This document shows positions 25,323 through 38,751 of a stretch of DNA of 64,000 nt, piece after piece. Origin of the DNA: Vanilla planifolia (Eukaryota; Streptophyta; Magnoliopsida; Asparagales; Orchidaceae); assembly GCA_023846275.1 (NCBI GenBank), contig CM043878.1, positions 9,989,501-10,053,500 of the forward strand, in the 5' to 3' direction. A program made the position numbers and the translations under genes. Position 1 is the stretch's first letter; every line of letters begins with the position of its first letter. The notes under the pieces were generated by a model that searched no databases, was not told the origin of the DNA, and worked only from the letters and a program-made list of their open reading frames with translations.

Positions 25323-28300
25323 ATTTTTAAAAATAACTTTTTTTTTAAATTAAATCAATAAAAAACCTATATGTTAACATATTGATAAAAAGATCCCTTG
25401 TTATTGTATTTATGAGACTACCAAAGGATAATGACAATTGCTATTGATATTATTAGGACATTGGTGGAACCTATGGCTATTGTCTTCCCCTTATCAACAA
25501 TTATTTAAGATATGTTTTGTTTTCGTATAATTTATGAATTTTAAAAGGAGGTATTGAAAAGAAAATTTTGAAAATGAGTTTTTTTTAAAAAAAAAAATTT
25601 TGTTAGATAAATTGCATGTGAATAAAAATAAAATTTTTATAGAAATATTTGCTAAATTTTTATTTTTTAAGTTAAAATATGATACTAGCATAGAAGAGCT
25701 TTTTAACAACAACTAAAAAACAACATAGAAATGTCAAAAATATTTTTGTGTATATTATTGTTATATAAGGTGATATTAATTTTTGAAAAAAATTTATAAT
25801 AGAGTAAGTATTATAAAAAACATATTTTGTTATATAGAATTTGTATGTCTATTATTTATGCATGAGAAAACTTTATTATAATGACTAAAAATTGTAACAA
25901 AAATCTCAAAATAGTTATTGCATATATTATTGTTATATAAAATGATAAAATTTTGCAACTATTTGAAAGCAATGTCAAAAAACAAATATTTTAAAAAGAT
26001 TCTAAAGCCCAATGTATAAAAATTCATAATGAGTATATATCCAAAATATGCTATGCCATGAAGATTTTCTCTCTTGAATTTTGCATGATATTTTTTATAA
26101 CTATTGTATAAAAAAATGCCAATTGTTCTTTACATGAAGCATTATATGAAGTGTTTTACAATGCATTGATACATCAACTAGCTCATGAAGTTGCTTTATG
26201 TAACATATAAATTGAAAAATTGTTGCAAAATGTTAATATTTTTTTTAAAAATAGATTTGCTCATAACTTAGTATAAATACATGCACAATTACACCATCAT
26301 CCACGTAAGATTTATTCAAATTACTTTGAGCTATACAACAAAGACATACACAAAGTTACAACTTAGAATAACATCATGCACATAAAATTTATTATTTCAT
26401 CCTCAATATCTTCTATGCAGAATTTCTATACAACATACAGGCGGTTTAAATGAGGACAACTAAGGTCTTTCTTCTCATTCCCAAATCTATACAAAATCTC
26501 CCATTCATTTAGTTAGTTGAACCTTCAAATATAGTTGGTTTGGCAAAAAAAAGTTAAAATGTCAATTAAAAATTTAGCCTAAACAATTAAAATAAAAAAT
26601 GAGATAGAAGAAAAGGAAAGCATCTTTTATTCAAGAAAATATTTCCTTTTGTCTTAGTTTCTTAAAGTGTTTCAACAAATAACTCTAGCAAAATTATTTA
26701 TTTTAGGTCAAATAACAATTATAAGATATCAAAAAATTCATATTTTCCCAAAAAAATATCAGGTATACAAACCATTCAGAAATTAAATTTAATAATGCTA
26801 GAGTTTTATAAATTTCATCTAATTCATTTGTGTTGTAAATAATTTTTTTCTTGAAGAATTATACAATAAAACATAAAAATAAATATAATTAATTCAAATA
26901 TGAGTATAAAATTACATTAAAAAAATCCTAAAAACAAATATCTTATTATATACATTGGAGATAATTATTGTATATAAACACTATCTCATCTATAAAATAC
27001 AATATGAAATACTCACATTGAAAACCATCTTTTTTGTTTAGGATACTTATAAAAAATAATAATTATTAATTTGAATATACTTGAGATGTCAAAATTCATA
27101 AATTTCACTACAAGTGAAAACTTAATTGGTCTAAAAGAAACTTTATAAGTTCTCTTTGTTTATTCAATTCAAAAGTGGTCGTTACCCTTAAAAAATATTG
27201 ACTTCATAAGTTGAGATAATAATTATTATGAGTTAAAAGGTAGAATAGTTTAGTTAAATAATTTTTTAATATCATCATGAATATGACATCTAATGGAATC
27301 CAATACAAACAATAATTATTAGAATCTCTAAAAATTAATATATGATACTATAAATTAGTCATTCATTCTTTTATGTTGTTATATGATAATTAACTTGATA
27401 GACAATTGTACTTTTAGATTACATGATTATTTAATAGTACATATACTTGAGGAAACTACACACTACCACATCATTCTTTTATAAGGTAGCAAAATCAACT
27501 ACTTTAGACTTACCAAAAAATAATTATTTATCTTCTTCAAAACCTTAATTTGCAAAATAGTATATTTCAAACACACCCTCCCCCTACCCCTTCCTCATCA
27601 AAAACTTTGCATGATGGAGCAACGTATTTAGATATCGTAACAGAGTAGTTTTTATCGGCTTTAATTTTAATAGAAAAATAGTTGTAACAACCACAAATTT
27701 AAATGTAACAACTACACAAAAGAATAAATTATTTGAATATTTTTGTTTCTTATTACAGATTTGTTATATGAAACAATATATTAGAACTGTGAAATTAACA
27801 TTAGAATTTTAATACTTCATCAATAACACAAAATGATTATTGTCAAGTTTTAAATACCTACTATTTGTTGGGTATATATGTTGCAATAGAAAAATTAAAT
27901 TATCATTTGTAATTAATTTGTTATGTATGAACTTTTTGAAATAGTTAGAAAGTCCTAAATTTTGTGTCAAAATTTAGACAACTTCATTTTAGACATAAAA
28001 AATATATTTTACAATCTCTACAAGACATATCAAAATGGTAGTAATTTCACGAAAATTAAAACTTATTGGGAGATAAAAAAAGGGGGGTCAAAGTTAATGA
28101 TTTTTAAAACAATTATAAATATATAAAATATTTAACCAAATAAGCTATCAAATTTATATTAATGGAAGTAACAAGAGTCTTTGTTATAGACAAAGAGAGG
28201 GAAGGGGAGGGAGGAAGAATATGAGAGAAATTAAGTGTAAAAAAGCTAAATTGAAGAGAAACATATTACTATAACATCAGACAAGAAGTCAAATAGGGTA

Positions 28301-29900
28301 ACAGTTTCTCTTATATTTAATTTTAATGACATTTACATTGAATGAATTGATTAGTTAAATATTTACCATTTTAGAATAAGATTTGGAATGAAAATTTTTG
28401 AAATTAAAAATTATAAATATCTCAATAAGTTTGAAATGATTTCTAAATCACTTGACTAGCATTTTTAAGCTTTTGAAGTGCATTATATGAAGATTAGAGT
28501 ATCTTATTCCTCGGATTAGATGATCTACTTAGGATAATAATCAAGGTTAAAGATAATGGGTCTATCAAACAATATGGCCTTGTCGATTAAATGTTCATTT
28601 GAAAATGTAGAGTATTGGTCAATTTAAATTGGTGAATTCAAATTATAAAATGGAATAAAAATTGGTAAATCAAACAAAATGTTCAATTGATAACCAAACT
28701 AATTGATCATGAAATTATAGAAATAATAATAATAATGAAAAAATAAATTAATATTAGAAACATAAGTGATGTTTTCATTAATGATTCATGATATTTGGTT
28801 AATAGAAAAGAATTTAAATGGGACTAAAATAGGTTTTAGGACTATTTTTTATCTAATTATTTCACATCTAAGATATAACAAAATAATCTCTCTTAATTGT
28901 CTTCAATTTTGAGTATTATAAGTTCACTAATTTTTACTCTTTAGATGATATTATATTATGAAAGAAATCACTTTAATATCATAATATCATGATTTGACCA
29001 TATATTAATATATTCTCTCTCCTTGGCCTCCAATAGTAGTTAAAATATATTTTATCTTCAAAAATATCTCAAAATAGCCAAACTTACATAAATAGCCAAA
29101 ATTATTTCTACCATTATTAATATGAGATTATATATCCTTTACCCAAATGGAATTGTACCAATAGTCATTCCTTGCTTAGTAATTCTATCATTAAGATATT
29201 AACCCACAATCATTACACACCTCTACACTACAATGCCTCACAATATTGATTATCTAAATTATAAATTAATATTTTATTCATATATAGTCTATTGTAAGTG
29301 AAGTGTTTGCAATGTTGATGTATTGAACATTTTTCATTTTGAAACATAATAAAATATTTTGAATGTCATATTCTTATACATGTCACCATAATTATTTGTG
29401 GTACCAAGAGTGGGGTTTAACAAGGCTATAAAGATAGTTGCATACGGAATCCTTCTATGTGCCACTATAATTTTTGAAAATTGCAGGGATCATGAGAACA
29501 AAAGAGCTAAGGTAAAGGTCACATTATAAGTACAAACAAAAACAACATCTGTCTCTTATGATTGATAGAGGACTCACTTCTATTGATCATGCAAACCACT
29601 GAGGGTAACATGGTGGGTGACAGGGACAACGTGTAGTCATTAGTTACCACAAGGATGACCTTTTGATGTCCACACCACTAAAAACTAAAGAGCCTCAAAA
29701 TACCCCATACAAGGTTCCTTTCTCACCCCTCGTTCACTATTCTTAGTGAGGAGGGAGCATCTATGGTGAGTTAGGGCAACGACCCCTAGGAGTCCTTACT
29801 ATGTGGGAACTCTTATAGCTCCTCCTAAGGGAATCACCAAGAAAATCACTTAGTTTGGTTAAACTCCAATTGTGACACCACATCTTTGGTATTGCAACCT
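25323..29900. other. Very AT-rich non-coding stretch, no gene seen
   Basis: Long A and T runs and dense stop codons in all frames leave no room for a gene. A short inverted repeat (TCTTTGT...ACAAAGA) is at about 28171-28189, followed by a purine-rich gaggg tract near 28195-28225. Text at 29400-29900 is somewhat less AT-rich and leads into a repeat-family copy, so it may be transposon-derived, but no protein motif is visible. Confidence 0.5.
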
Positions 29901-29911
29901 AACAAGACATG

Positions 29912-30140
29912 TGTAATATCTCAGCCTTCATAGAGAGATATTACCCTGAATTAATCGAGTTTGTCCTTTGCACTAGAGACTTTCCCTACATAGTCATCCA
30001 TATTAAAACTATGCTATCCTTAGCATGCTTAACCATGGAATTCCCATGATATCTCATGCAAGCTTTTCCTAAAAGGCACCTCTCTAATTCAAGACTATGA
30101 ATTTACTTATAAACTTAAGATCTACACTCTTATAGTTAAT
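29912..30140 (+). repeat. Plus-strand copy of the 14-kb repeat family
   Basis: From 'tgtaatatctcagcc' to 'acttataaacttaagatct' this copy parallels, in the same order, the reverse complement of 14123-14330 and of 14550-14755. Shared landmarks are 'GCATGCTTAACCATG', 'AATTTACTTATAAA' and the opening TGTAA(T/C)ATC. It is therefore the same dispersed family in inverted orientation some 15 kb away. Confidence 0.6.
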
Positions 30141-30362
30141 GTGAGATATATTCATTCATCATTATATCTTTTTTACCTAGAAGCTTACTAATAACAACTA
30201 CTTGTTTAATGATTCCCTTATATTTTTTTAGGATATCACTAGACAATCACTCTATGCTCTCTTCAGTCTCGATTGTTATAATAAACACTAACCTCTAAGT
30301 TATTTTTATATTGTCGATATTAGATAAGGGTCCACAAGCCTAGTTGCACCTTCAAAGGAAGG

Positions 30363-32300
30363 TGTGACATCCTCATTTTTGAAACCATTTTTTTTATAAA
30401 AAAAATCTTATATTTTAAAATTACTTATTTTTAAAAGTCCTTTTGAATTTTATTCCCTTTTAAAAAATGAATAACCAATTGTCTTTTATTATGCAAAGAA
30501 ATCTTTTTTAATTGCAACAAAATTTAAGAAAACCAAACATTTATTTCAGAAAATAAAACTCAAATGCTCTTTTTTTTATAGCAAAGTAAACTAAAAATTT
30601 TTTAAATATTAAAATTACTAAATTATTATTATAATTGTGCTAATCACAATAGAGTAATTTTCTTTTATTATATCATTATGAAAATAGATATATCTACAAA
30701 GGTGTTAACTCAATTCAAAACTCTTTTGGAGTTCTGCGAAGAACATCTCTATTATCTATAATTATTAAACTAAAAATAGATTAAATTATTTATCATAGGA
30801 TCAATCTAAATTCTTTATCTTTTGTTTAATTTATTCATTCAAATTTTTCCTTTTTTGTCTCTCATGTTTAACGTATTAAGACATACTCTTACGAATTGTT
30901 TTCTAAATTAAGTTATACATATTTTCATCATTGTCATATTTAGGTTCACTCATATAAACTATTTTTTACATTGGACTACACCTTTTTTTAAACCTAATGT
31001 TTTAAATTAATATTAAATGCACCTTCACGAGCTATCTTTCATATTAGTTTTCACTCATTATCATTGTTCTTATAATTATATACACCCTTAAAACTATCAT
31101 CTGCAATGAACTTTAGGTTTCAATATTTGAACTCAATCTCAAATATACTCAAATGAATTATCTTTTGTATTTGGTTACACTTATTATCATTGTTCTTATA
31201 TTCAATTGCATATTTACAAACTATATTATGCATTAAACTACATCTTTTTTTAGACATAATGCTTTAAAGTTATCACCTATTAGAGTTTTTACAATTTTAT
31301 ATGCATTTATTCCTAAGTGACTCACTATAATCCTTGAACATTATAAAATCTAATTAATTCAATTTTATTACATCATCATGTTCATTTTCTTTTCGTTCCA
31401 TGCAAAATATATTAAATGCATATAATATCATATAACATTCATCTTTCACCATGATTTCAAATGTGAATTTGAGCTAATAAATTCTCATCTATCTTCAACC
31501 TTGTTTTTAAATCACTTAAATTAATCAGATGAATTTCACATACTAATAATCACGAGTTAAAACAAAACATTGAATTAGGCCAATGAATCACGCTAGTTGA
31601 TAAATAACCTTCCTATTCAAGCACAATAAGGATCACCAATAAAGCACAAACAGACAATGTAAGTAGGATAATAAACGATAAAAGGTGTCTACGTGACATC
31701 GATAGAACCCAATACCTCAGCTTTGAGAGTCTCAGATGTTCAAACAGAGGCTTTCACTTTTCTCAACTCTTTAGCCCTTGAAATCCTTCAACATCGCATA
31801 GTTAGGCGCAAGAGGGAGTAACCACCAAAGAAGCACAATCGAGCAAGAGGGAGACCCACTTGCCAACCAAATGTACGAAGCGAAGAGCGCACTAACACAC
31901 ACCAACCCACAAGGAGCTACACAATGGTTAATTCATTGTTGCTCTTTCTATAAAATTTGTTATTAATCTGGTTTTTATATTAATTTGCCTAAAACACGTT
32001 TTTTTTTTAATTCTTGAGAAGATGCCGTAGGTTTACATTGCTGCCTAACAATAGTTAATAACGAAGTAGAGAGAGAAAGAGTAACTGTTTAGAGAGAGAA
32101 AGATCGGGTACGAGAGGACCTCCACTGGAACACGCTTGTCTCCCCGTGTTGGAGTCGAACTGTAGAGAGAGAGAGACGCATGAGCTTGAGGAGTGGTAAA
32201 TGGCGCGGAAGATAAAATGAACCACGAGTTTTTGTAACGCCGTAACGTGGGGAACAAGAAAACGGCATTACGTGGAAGGCTTCTTTATGTTATCTTTTCC
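30363..32300 (+). repeat. Possible decayed LTR-like segment with internal short repeats
   Basis: The segment opens with TGTGACATCCTCA, a type of start often seen in plant Ty3/gypsy LTRs. It contains three imperfect units of about 100-130 bp at about 30915-31015, 31050-31130 and 31165-31270 ('ttatcattgttcttat' in the last two). It ends in a less AT-rich, CA-rich part at about 31620-31930 and a GC-richer part at 32080-32290. I could not find a matching 3' end or target-site duplication, so the call and both boundaries are tentative. Confidence 0.25.
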
Positions 32301-35300
32301 TCCTCTTCGTAAATTTTGGAAAGTCAAGGGCATTGTTGCATATTGTACGCTTTTATATTATTTTGTTTTTAAAAAAAATATATATCTCACGTGGCGCCGG
32401 GGTTTTGGGTTGTTTTGTTATGATTTAATATTTAATATTTAATATTTCGTTGCATTTGAAGTTTGGCTTCTCGATTGTGAGAGGAATTTGGTGACTAATG
32501 CATGATGACAATCTCATGGTGATTATGTGGTGATTTAGAGAATATAAGATTTTATTTTTTATTATTTTTTTTTTCAAAACATATAAAATTCTTAATTTTG
32601 AATATTTGATAGATTTTGCATTTATGTTGTATTTAAAAATTAAATTAATCAAATAATGGAGTTCTTTTTGTTGTATGTTTGGTTAGTTGTAAGAGTTTAG
32701 GAGAGAGTTTGTGGAAGATCTATTATTTGTTATTCAATTTATTCTTTTGTTTTAAATATTAAGTCACTATGTACAATAGATGCCTCAATAATTATTTACT
32801 GTTTAATTGATCAGACATAGTTGTCAAAATTTGGTAAATGATAGAGAGGACATGTGGTGCATAAAAGTAGAGATATTAGTATATTTTTCTTCTATACTAC
32901 GTGTTGCAGTGCCTAAAATAGAAAAGAATTCAAATGTTGTTCATGCTTGAGTTTTAGCCTTCTTATCAAGGAAGAGTATAGTAATCTTGTTAAGAAGAGC
33001 TTTGCTATAAATGGCAATCATGAATAATGTAATTGATTGTAAGACCAAGTCAAAGGAAGGCCAATCTAAAAAAAGGAGTGTGAAGGAGAGAAATTTTTTC
33101 ATTATATGTTTATCTCATGCAACCCTACTTTGATGACAAGGGGAAAGATAGAGGGAGACAATCATTGGAATTTGGGTTAGTTGCATGTTGGCTAAGAGAA
33201 CAAAGCATCCATGAAGTGCATAGTAGAGTTATACAACAAAGGAAGAATGCTTGCCAAGAGATGATGTTGTGATAAGGAACATGAGGTGATGTAGGGGACA
33301 TCACTGAGAAGGAAAGACAAGAGAATAGCAATGGAGGCAAAGATGATTCTTTCATGCAGCAATGAATCACTCATTGATACGGAGGTTTTCTTACTTAAGG
33401 GTAAGCAAGTAGAGGTTGCAACATGGAAGGGTTGAAAAGCGATTATTCATGAGCAAAAGAGGTGTTTATAGCATATTTAAAATAAATTTCACAATTCAAA
33501 TAAAAGTAAATGATTTTTAACTAAAAGATCTCATTCATAGAATGTTAGGCTTATAGAATAGACTTTTGTCTTTAATGCCAATCATTGTCTAGTAGGCACA
33601 CTTAAAGAGAGGCTTATGTCGATTTTTAGTTCCATTGAAAATGATAGATTGGTGTTTTTTTATCAAAAAAAGTACAAAAACCTAACTTTTTAGAAATTAT
33701 AAGACTGAAGTCCAAAATCACTCATCTATAACAAAAAAAAAGAGAACATTTCATTATAGAAAAGAAAGAATCTTTAAAACAGAAAGATTCTTGATTAATA
33801 TATTAAAGTTATTTCTAATAGAAAAAGGAAAAGAAATGATTATCAAGGTTTGATTTTGAGCTTTACATCATGAAATATCATAACTATCATGATGTCAATA
33901 CCTTTATGAAGTATACATAATTTTTTTTATTACACCTTTAGTATTATTGTCAACACATATGTAGAGTATGATCTATACAACTTAGCAAATGTTTGAGTTA
34001 ACTATACTCAAACCAAATATAGCTGAAACCATATACAAGATTAAGAATATTTCTCTAATGATTTTTTTATCTGTAGAATATTTTTCTATTTACTTTACTT
34101 TTTATACAAAGTTTGTCAACCAAGTATAATATAGGCGGATGTATCCTCTTGAGAATATATGCTTCATCTAAGGAAATACTATGCAATAAAATTACGTAGA
34201 AAGAACTATCTATTGAACATATATTTTAAGTAATGTCAATATTACACTCTTACTACTACAAATTCAACATTTTATCCAAGATAAATAAACTCAACACAAT
34301 GGCAATGGGGGTGAATGATTGATTGGAAGATTATTAAAGTTTATCCAAGGATATTCATTTGGATATATTGGTAATCTAACTTACTTTACATAAGGTGACT
34401 AAACAACAACACATCTATATGAACTTTTAGACCATATATCGATTGCATGCTTATTTTTACCAAAACAAAATTTAGAAATTTATTTGAATCAATTTAAGTA
34501 ACTTTCTTATGGCATTAAAGTAACAAAATATTGCAAAAGAGGTACTCAATGAGCAAGACATAACTCAAGAAGATTATGGAGAAAGAGTTCATCTTCTCAT
34601 TTAGAAATTTGTTATATCATTGAGTTACCATCATTTTAACAAATAATGTTAATTATTTTCATGATTTATAGTGCTTTCCTTACATAAGCCAACAATTGAT
34701 TAAATAAATTAGATTGAAGTTAATTCATGTAACCCAAGGGCCATCAAGAATGATCCAATAATACAACTACTAATTGATTAGTGGTGTTTAGTTTCTTAAT
34801 AAAACTTATGATAAAAATTAAATGATAATGAATAGTAAAATTTGTGTTGAAGACAATTCTTATAATATTTATAAATATAATTTTTATGGAATACTTGCGA
34901 TTATGACAAAAGTATTCAAGACAACTATAGAAATATACCTCTAAAGTATATGTTGTTTTCATATAAGCACGCACACAAAACATAAAGTCCATAGAAAAAT
35001 CTTGGTGAAGTTAAGACATTCAAAAACATCATAATCATCAAATTGGACATACAATTGTAAAATATTCCACAACTCAAATAAAATGGTATTAAGACAAAGT
35101 TTAATAAAATATTTCCAAATGCAATAATATGCACGTGTTGTAGATGTTCACTATGCATAGAATAGAGCCAATCTATAATCACAATAACAAAATAAACAAA
35201 TATCTCAATAATAAAAAAATATTGGTGTAAGAATTAACTACTATAGAAATAGCTTTATACTATTGCTAAAACGTTGAATTCACAAATATAGGCTTGTGTG

Positions 35301-35713
35301 AGATTTGGACAATAAAAAGCATTACATTGGAGTGGAATGAAAAACAAAAAATTAAAAATAAAAAAATACACTTCTATATCTTTTTAAACTCTCTCAAACT
35401 TGTGCAAAAATGTAAAGGAATTGCTAAAAGAAAAGGGTTTGTAAAGTGAAATTGGTGGTGCCACCAAGTGGTGCAAATAAAAGAGAAAGAAGAGGTTTTG
35501 GTGGGGGTGAAACAATAATTTTGGCGAACAAATGGGTCACAACTAGGGTCATTAACACCAAAAGAATAAAGCTAAAGCTTAGGAAGTGCACGGCAAATAA
35601 TTTTGACCATGAAAGATCTAATTATCTTTGAAATTTTATCTTAAAGTAAGTTTATTCAATTAGCAAAAAGGTTCAATGGTAAGGTTTTCCAAAAACCTTA
35701 GATAAATTTGATC
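32301..35713. other. AT-rich non-coding stretch, no gene seen
   Basis: No family-level protein signal on either strand. Overlapping short open frames at 33125-33374 on the minus strand are in different frames of the same segment and have no motif. The stretch ends at the target site of the solo LTR. Confidence 0.5.
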
Positions 35714-35718
35714 ATTAG
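35714..35718. repeat. Left target-site duplication of the solo LTR (ATTAG)
   Basis: ATTAG lies immediately before the TG start of the LTR and is repeated exactly at 38747-38751. A 5-bp direct repeat is the usual mark of LTR-retrotransposon integration. Confidence 0.9.
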
Positions 35719-36484
35719 TGTTATACCCGGTAAAATATTATAGGTTTAATCTTCAATAATTCAATTGTGGCTTGGATGATTTCAGATCGACAGTAGGATG
35801 AGCCAGGAGCTCAATTGGAGGCTATTGGAATTTCTGAAATTTTCTGAGGATTTTTCGGAGCACCGAGATTTTTAAAAACCGGAATTTGGATTTTTTTTCT
35901 TTTACCGCGCGTGAACCGGACCGGAGCGGTTCAGCGAAGGCGGGGCGGTTCGCCGAGGTGCGTTTGCGCGTGCGTTTGGATAAGCCGCGGATAAGCGGAT
36001 CGGACGGGCGAGATCAGTGGTGGAGATTAACAGGCTGATCGGGTGTTAAGCGGCGTTTTTGGAAGGTCAACCGGCGCTTAATGGGTCTTAACGGGTTATT
36101 ACCGGTTTAAGCTGGGTATTTAACCTAAACTGTTCGGCTGTTAGGGTTTCGAACGGCGGCTAGAGGCGAAGTGTTCGCGGCGAACGGCGGTACTTTCCGG
36201 CAGCCTTCCAAGGGACTTTTGGTAACCGGAGGTTCGCGGGACAGAGGCGAGCATTTTGGTACCGGTTTCGTTCGGCGAGGAGCTGCGGTTGATCGCGTGC
36301 GAACTTCACCGTCGCCGGCGAGCAAGGTAGGAAATTCAGATTAAATTAGTTATTTAGCAAATTAAAAATATGGATTATTTTGCAAATAGCTACTTGAGCA
36401 TGCGGATATGGGTTTTTTTTGGAATTGATTAATGCAATTTATTGATTTTAGCATTTTAGGGTTTCTTTTTTTTATGAAGAAGAA

Positions 36485-36493
36485 TATATAAAA
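36485..36493 (+). promoter_or_regulatory. Candidate TATA box of the LTR
   Basis: TATATAAAA lies about 770 bases inside the LTR, a plausible place for the U3 promoter of a long LTR. It is supported by sequence match only. Confidence 0.3.
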
Positions 36494-37612
36494 TTTCCGC
36501 CGAATTGGAATTTCTGTGCATAGAAGCATGCCTTAGGTTTTGATATTATCATATTGCCATTATTCAGGTTATCTGAATGCTAGAATGATTTTAATTTCAT
36601 GAATTGGCATAGTTGGATCGGACAACACTTCGGCGAAAATTTTTGCATGGACATTTAGCTTCGCGACTTGATTATATGGAATTTTTAGGCTAGTACGAGC
36701 TTTAGGCTAGCGTTCCCTTGCGTTCGGTCGCCGGAAATCGACGGGGAAAACGGAGACTTCCGGAAAGTCGACGGTTAGAATTTCGCGGGCGACGGGCGAA
36801 GGAAGAGGATGAATTAGGGCTAATTAGGGATTAGTCTGATTATTAAGTGAATAATTATTTAATTATTAATATTTATATGTTAAGCGTCGGTCCGAATTCG
36901 GATTATTAACTTCGGCCGGCGGGGTTCTCGGCTCAGCGCGTAAGGGTTCCGAACCGGCGACGAGAACCGGTTCAGGGGAAGTGCGGCGCGGATGAGAGAG
37001 AAGCGGAAGAAAAAAAAAATTTTTTTAATTCGGAAATTAATCCGAATTTTCGGAAAAAGGATATGCGGATTTTAAATTCGGAAATTTATTCCGAATTTCA
37101 GAAAATGGATAAAGGGCAGAAATTTATTTTGGAAATTAAAATTTCCTGAAGTGAGGAAGAGGTGATTTTTGGAAATCACGTAGCCAAGTTGAAATTGACT
37201 GTTGGAAATTACCCATAAATTCAGTGCAGCTGGATTAGTTGGAAGGAAGTGTGACACTTGGGTGCTACCAGAATAGTCAAAATTTTGGTACAGTTTGTGT
37301 TGCTTGGATGGCAATGACATGGATTGAGTCAGTTTACTCAGTGTTGGCATATTTCATGGATTGGCATATTGGACCGGACTACTATAGGCCCTATATGATG
37401 TTTTAGGGTAGTTGTGGTAGGTAACTGTGCGGTACAGACTTAGCTTTCACAGTATACATGTGGACTGGTATGCGCCTTGTTGTATCTGGACACATGTTGC
37501 CGAATCTTGGAGTTAGAGCTTGGCAATGACCGTAGGGGCGTGAGCTTCTATGGAAATTGTTGGGAGAGGACTTCTTTGGACGGTGGCTGAGTCGATCTCT
37601 TCTGGTCCATGA

Positions 37613-37898
37613 GTGTAGGCCTGCACGCCTGAGAGTGGCAGTGGCAGGGGTGACTCGCCGTGGCTAGTCAAGTGTGTAGGCCTGCGTGCCTGAGGGTGGC
37701 AGGGGTGTCTCACGTTGGCTAGAGATCTATGTGACTGGTTCTGTCTATAGTCTCCAGAAGATTGATTGACGAGAGACGCTGCGGTGTCGGGTGCTAGGCG
37801 TTGTGATGCGTGCACAGAGATGGGCGTGTCCCGCTGGCATGCTTTGCCTAGGCGCCATGCGTGCGCAGAGATGGGCGTGTCCCGCTGGCATGCTGCCT
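37613..37898. repeat. Two short tandem duplications inside the LTR
   Basis: First pair: units of about 55 bases at about 37613-37667 and 37672-37722, both running from 'gtgtaggcctgc' to 'ggctag'. Second pair: units of about 42 bases at about 37806-37849 and 37857-37898, sharing 'cagagatgggcgtgtcccgc' exactly. Such local duplications are common in LTR regulatory regions. Confidence 0.8.
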
Positions 37899-38746
37899 GG
37901 GAGCACAGAGGAGAGCTACTCTGGTGTGACTGGGGGTGACTGTGGTTAGTCAGAGTCTGGGACTGAGAGTGCCTTTCCACCCTACATTATTATGCTGTAT
38001 TTCTATACTCTTACTATTATCCTTCTCTTGCATGAGAGTTTTTTTTTACTAGCTGTCTTTCCTACTGGGCGTAGCTCATTCCTTTATTATCTATATTTTT
38101 TCCAGTGGCTCGGCAGACTTGACGCCACCCAGCTTTAGGTGGGATCGTGATCAGTAGGCTAGTGGAGGAGATCTGATCTATGATTTTCTGAGACATTCTG
38201 GTTAGTTGATTGTTGCTGTTGGATGTATTCAGTGAGACTGTTATTCTTATGTCTTGCATTATGTGAGGGTGATTCTAACTCATGTACTCGGATGGATGAT
38301 GTGGTATTTGATGGACTGTGACTTTTCATATGAGTTACATTTTTATACACTATCTTATTTTCTATCTTGACGGTATGGTGTGTGGAACGCCATTTCATAT
38401 CGGTGGATGTTATATATATATATTTTTTTTGTTGATGGTGAGGTCATTACATGACTATGGAACTTAACCTTGGGGGTTTAGACTTCTATTAGATCGGTTC
38501 TCCTACCGGTATGGGTTAGGAGTATTGGGTCTAGTAGGAGTAACATTGCGCAAGTTCATCAGTTAATTCAGGAGTCATGAACCTGATTTGACGGTGTGCC
38601 TGGGAGATGGGATCCACATAGTTAAGGAAAGTAGGTGTGTAATGATGTGTTATATCCTATATTTTTCGTAGGCTACTCAGGTTGGTATGGGACGATCTGA
38701 GCTGTCTATATGTAAAAAAAAAAAAAAAAAAATCTGGGGTGTAACA

Positions 38747-38751
38747 ATTAG
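38747..38751. repeat. Right target-site duplication of the solo LTR (ATTAG)
   Basis: Exact copy of 35714-35718, immediately after the terminal TAACA of the LTR. Confidence 0.9.

Larger units (their letters stand above)
35719..38746 (+). mobile_element. Solo LTR of an LTR retrotransposon, 3,028 bp
   Basis: The element starts TGTTATACCC and ends GGGTGTAACA, with TGTTA/TAACA terminal inverted repeats; nine of the first ten bases match the reverse complement of the end. It is flanked by identical 5-bp ATTAG repeats. No internal domain (primer site, gag, pol) and no second LTR lie next to it, so recombination between two LTRs most likely deleted the rest. It is strikingly richer in GC and CpG than the flanking DNA, especially at 35900-37000. 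A TATATAAAA box at 36485-36493 could be its promoter, and a run of A lies just before the 3' end. The long LTR and these termini resemble Ty3/gypsy Tekay/Del-type elements, but without pol the clade is an inference. Open frames inside (for example 37513-37980, minus) are low-complexity and not genes. The strand follows the TG...CA reading and is not proven. Confidence 0.9.

Noticed and set aside
37513..37980. 155-codon open frame on the minus strand
   Set aside because: It lies wholly inside the solo LTR and over its tandem duplications; the composition is low-complexity.
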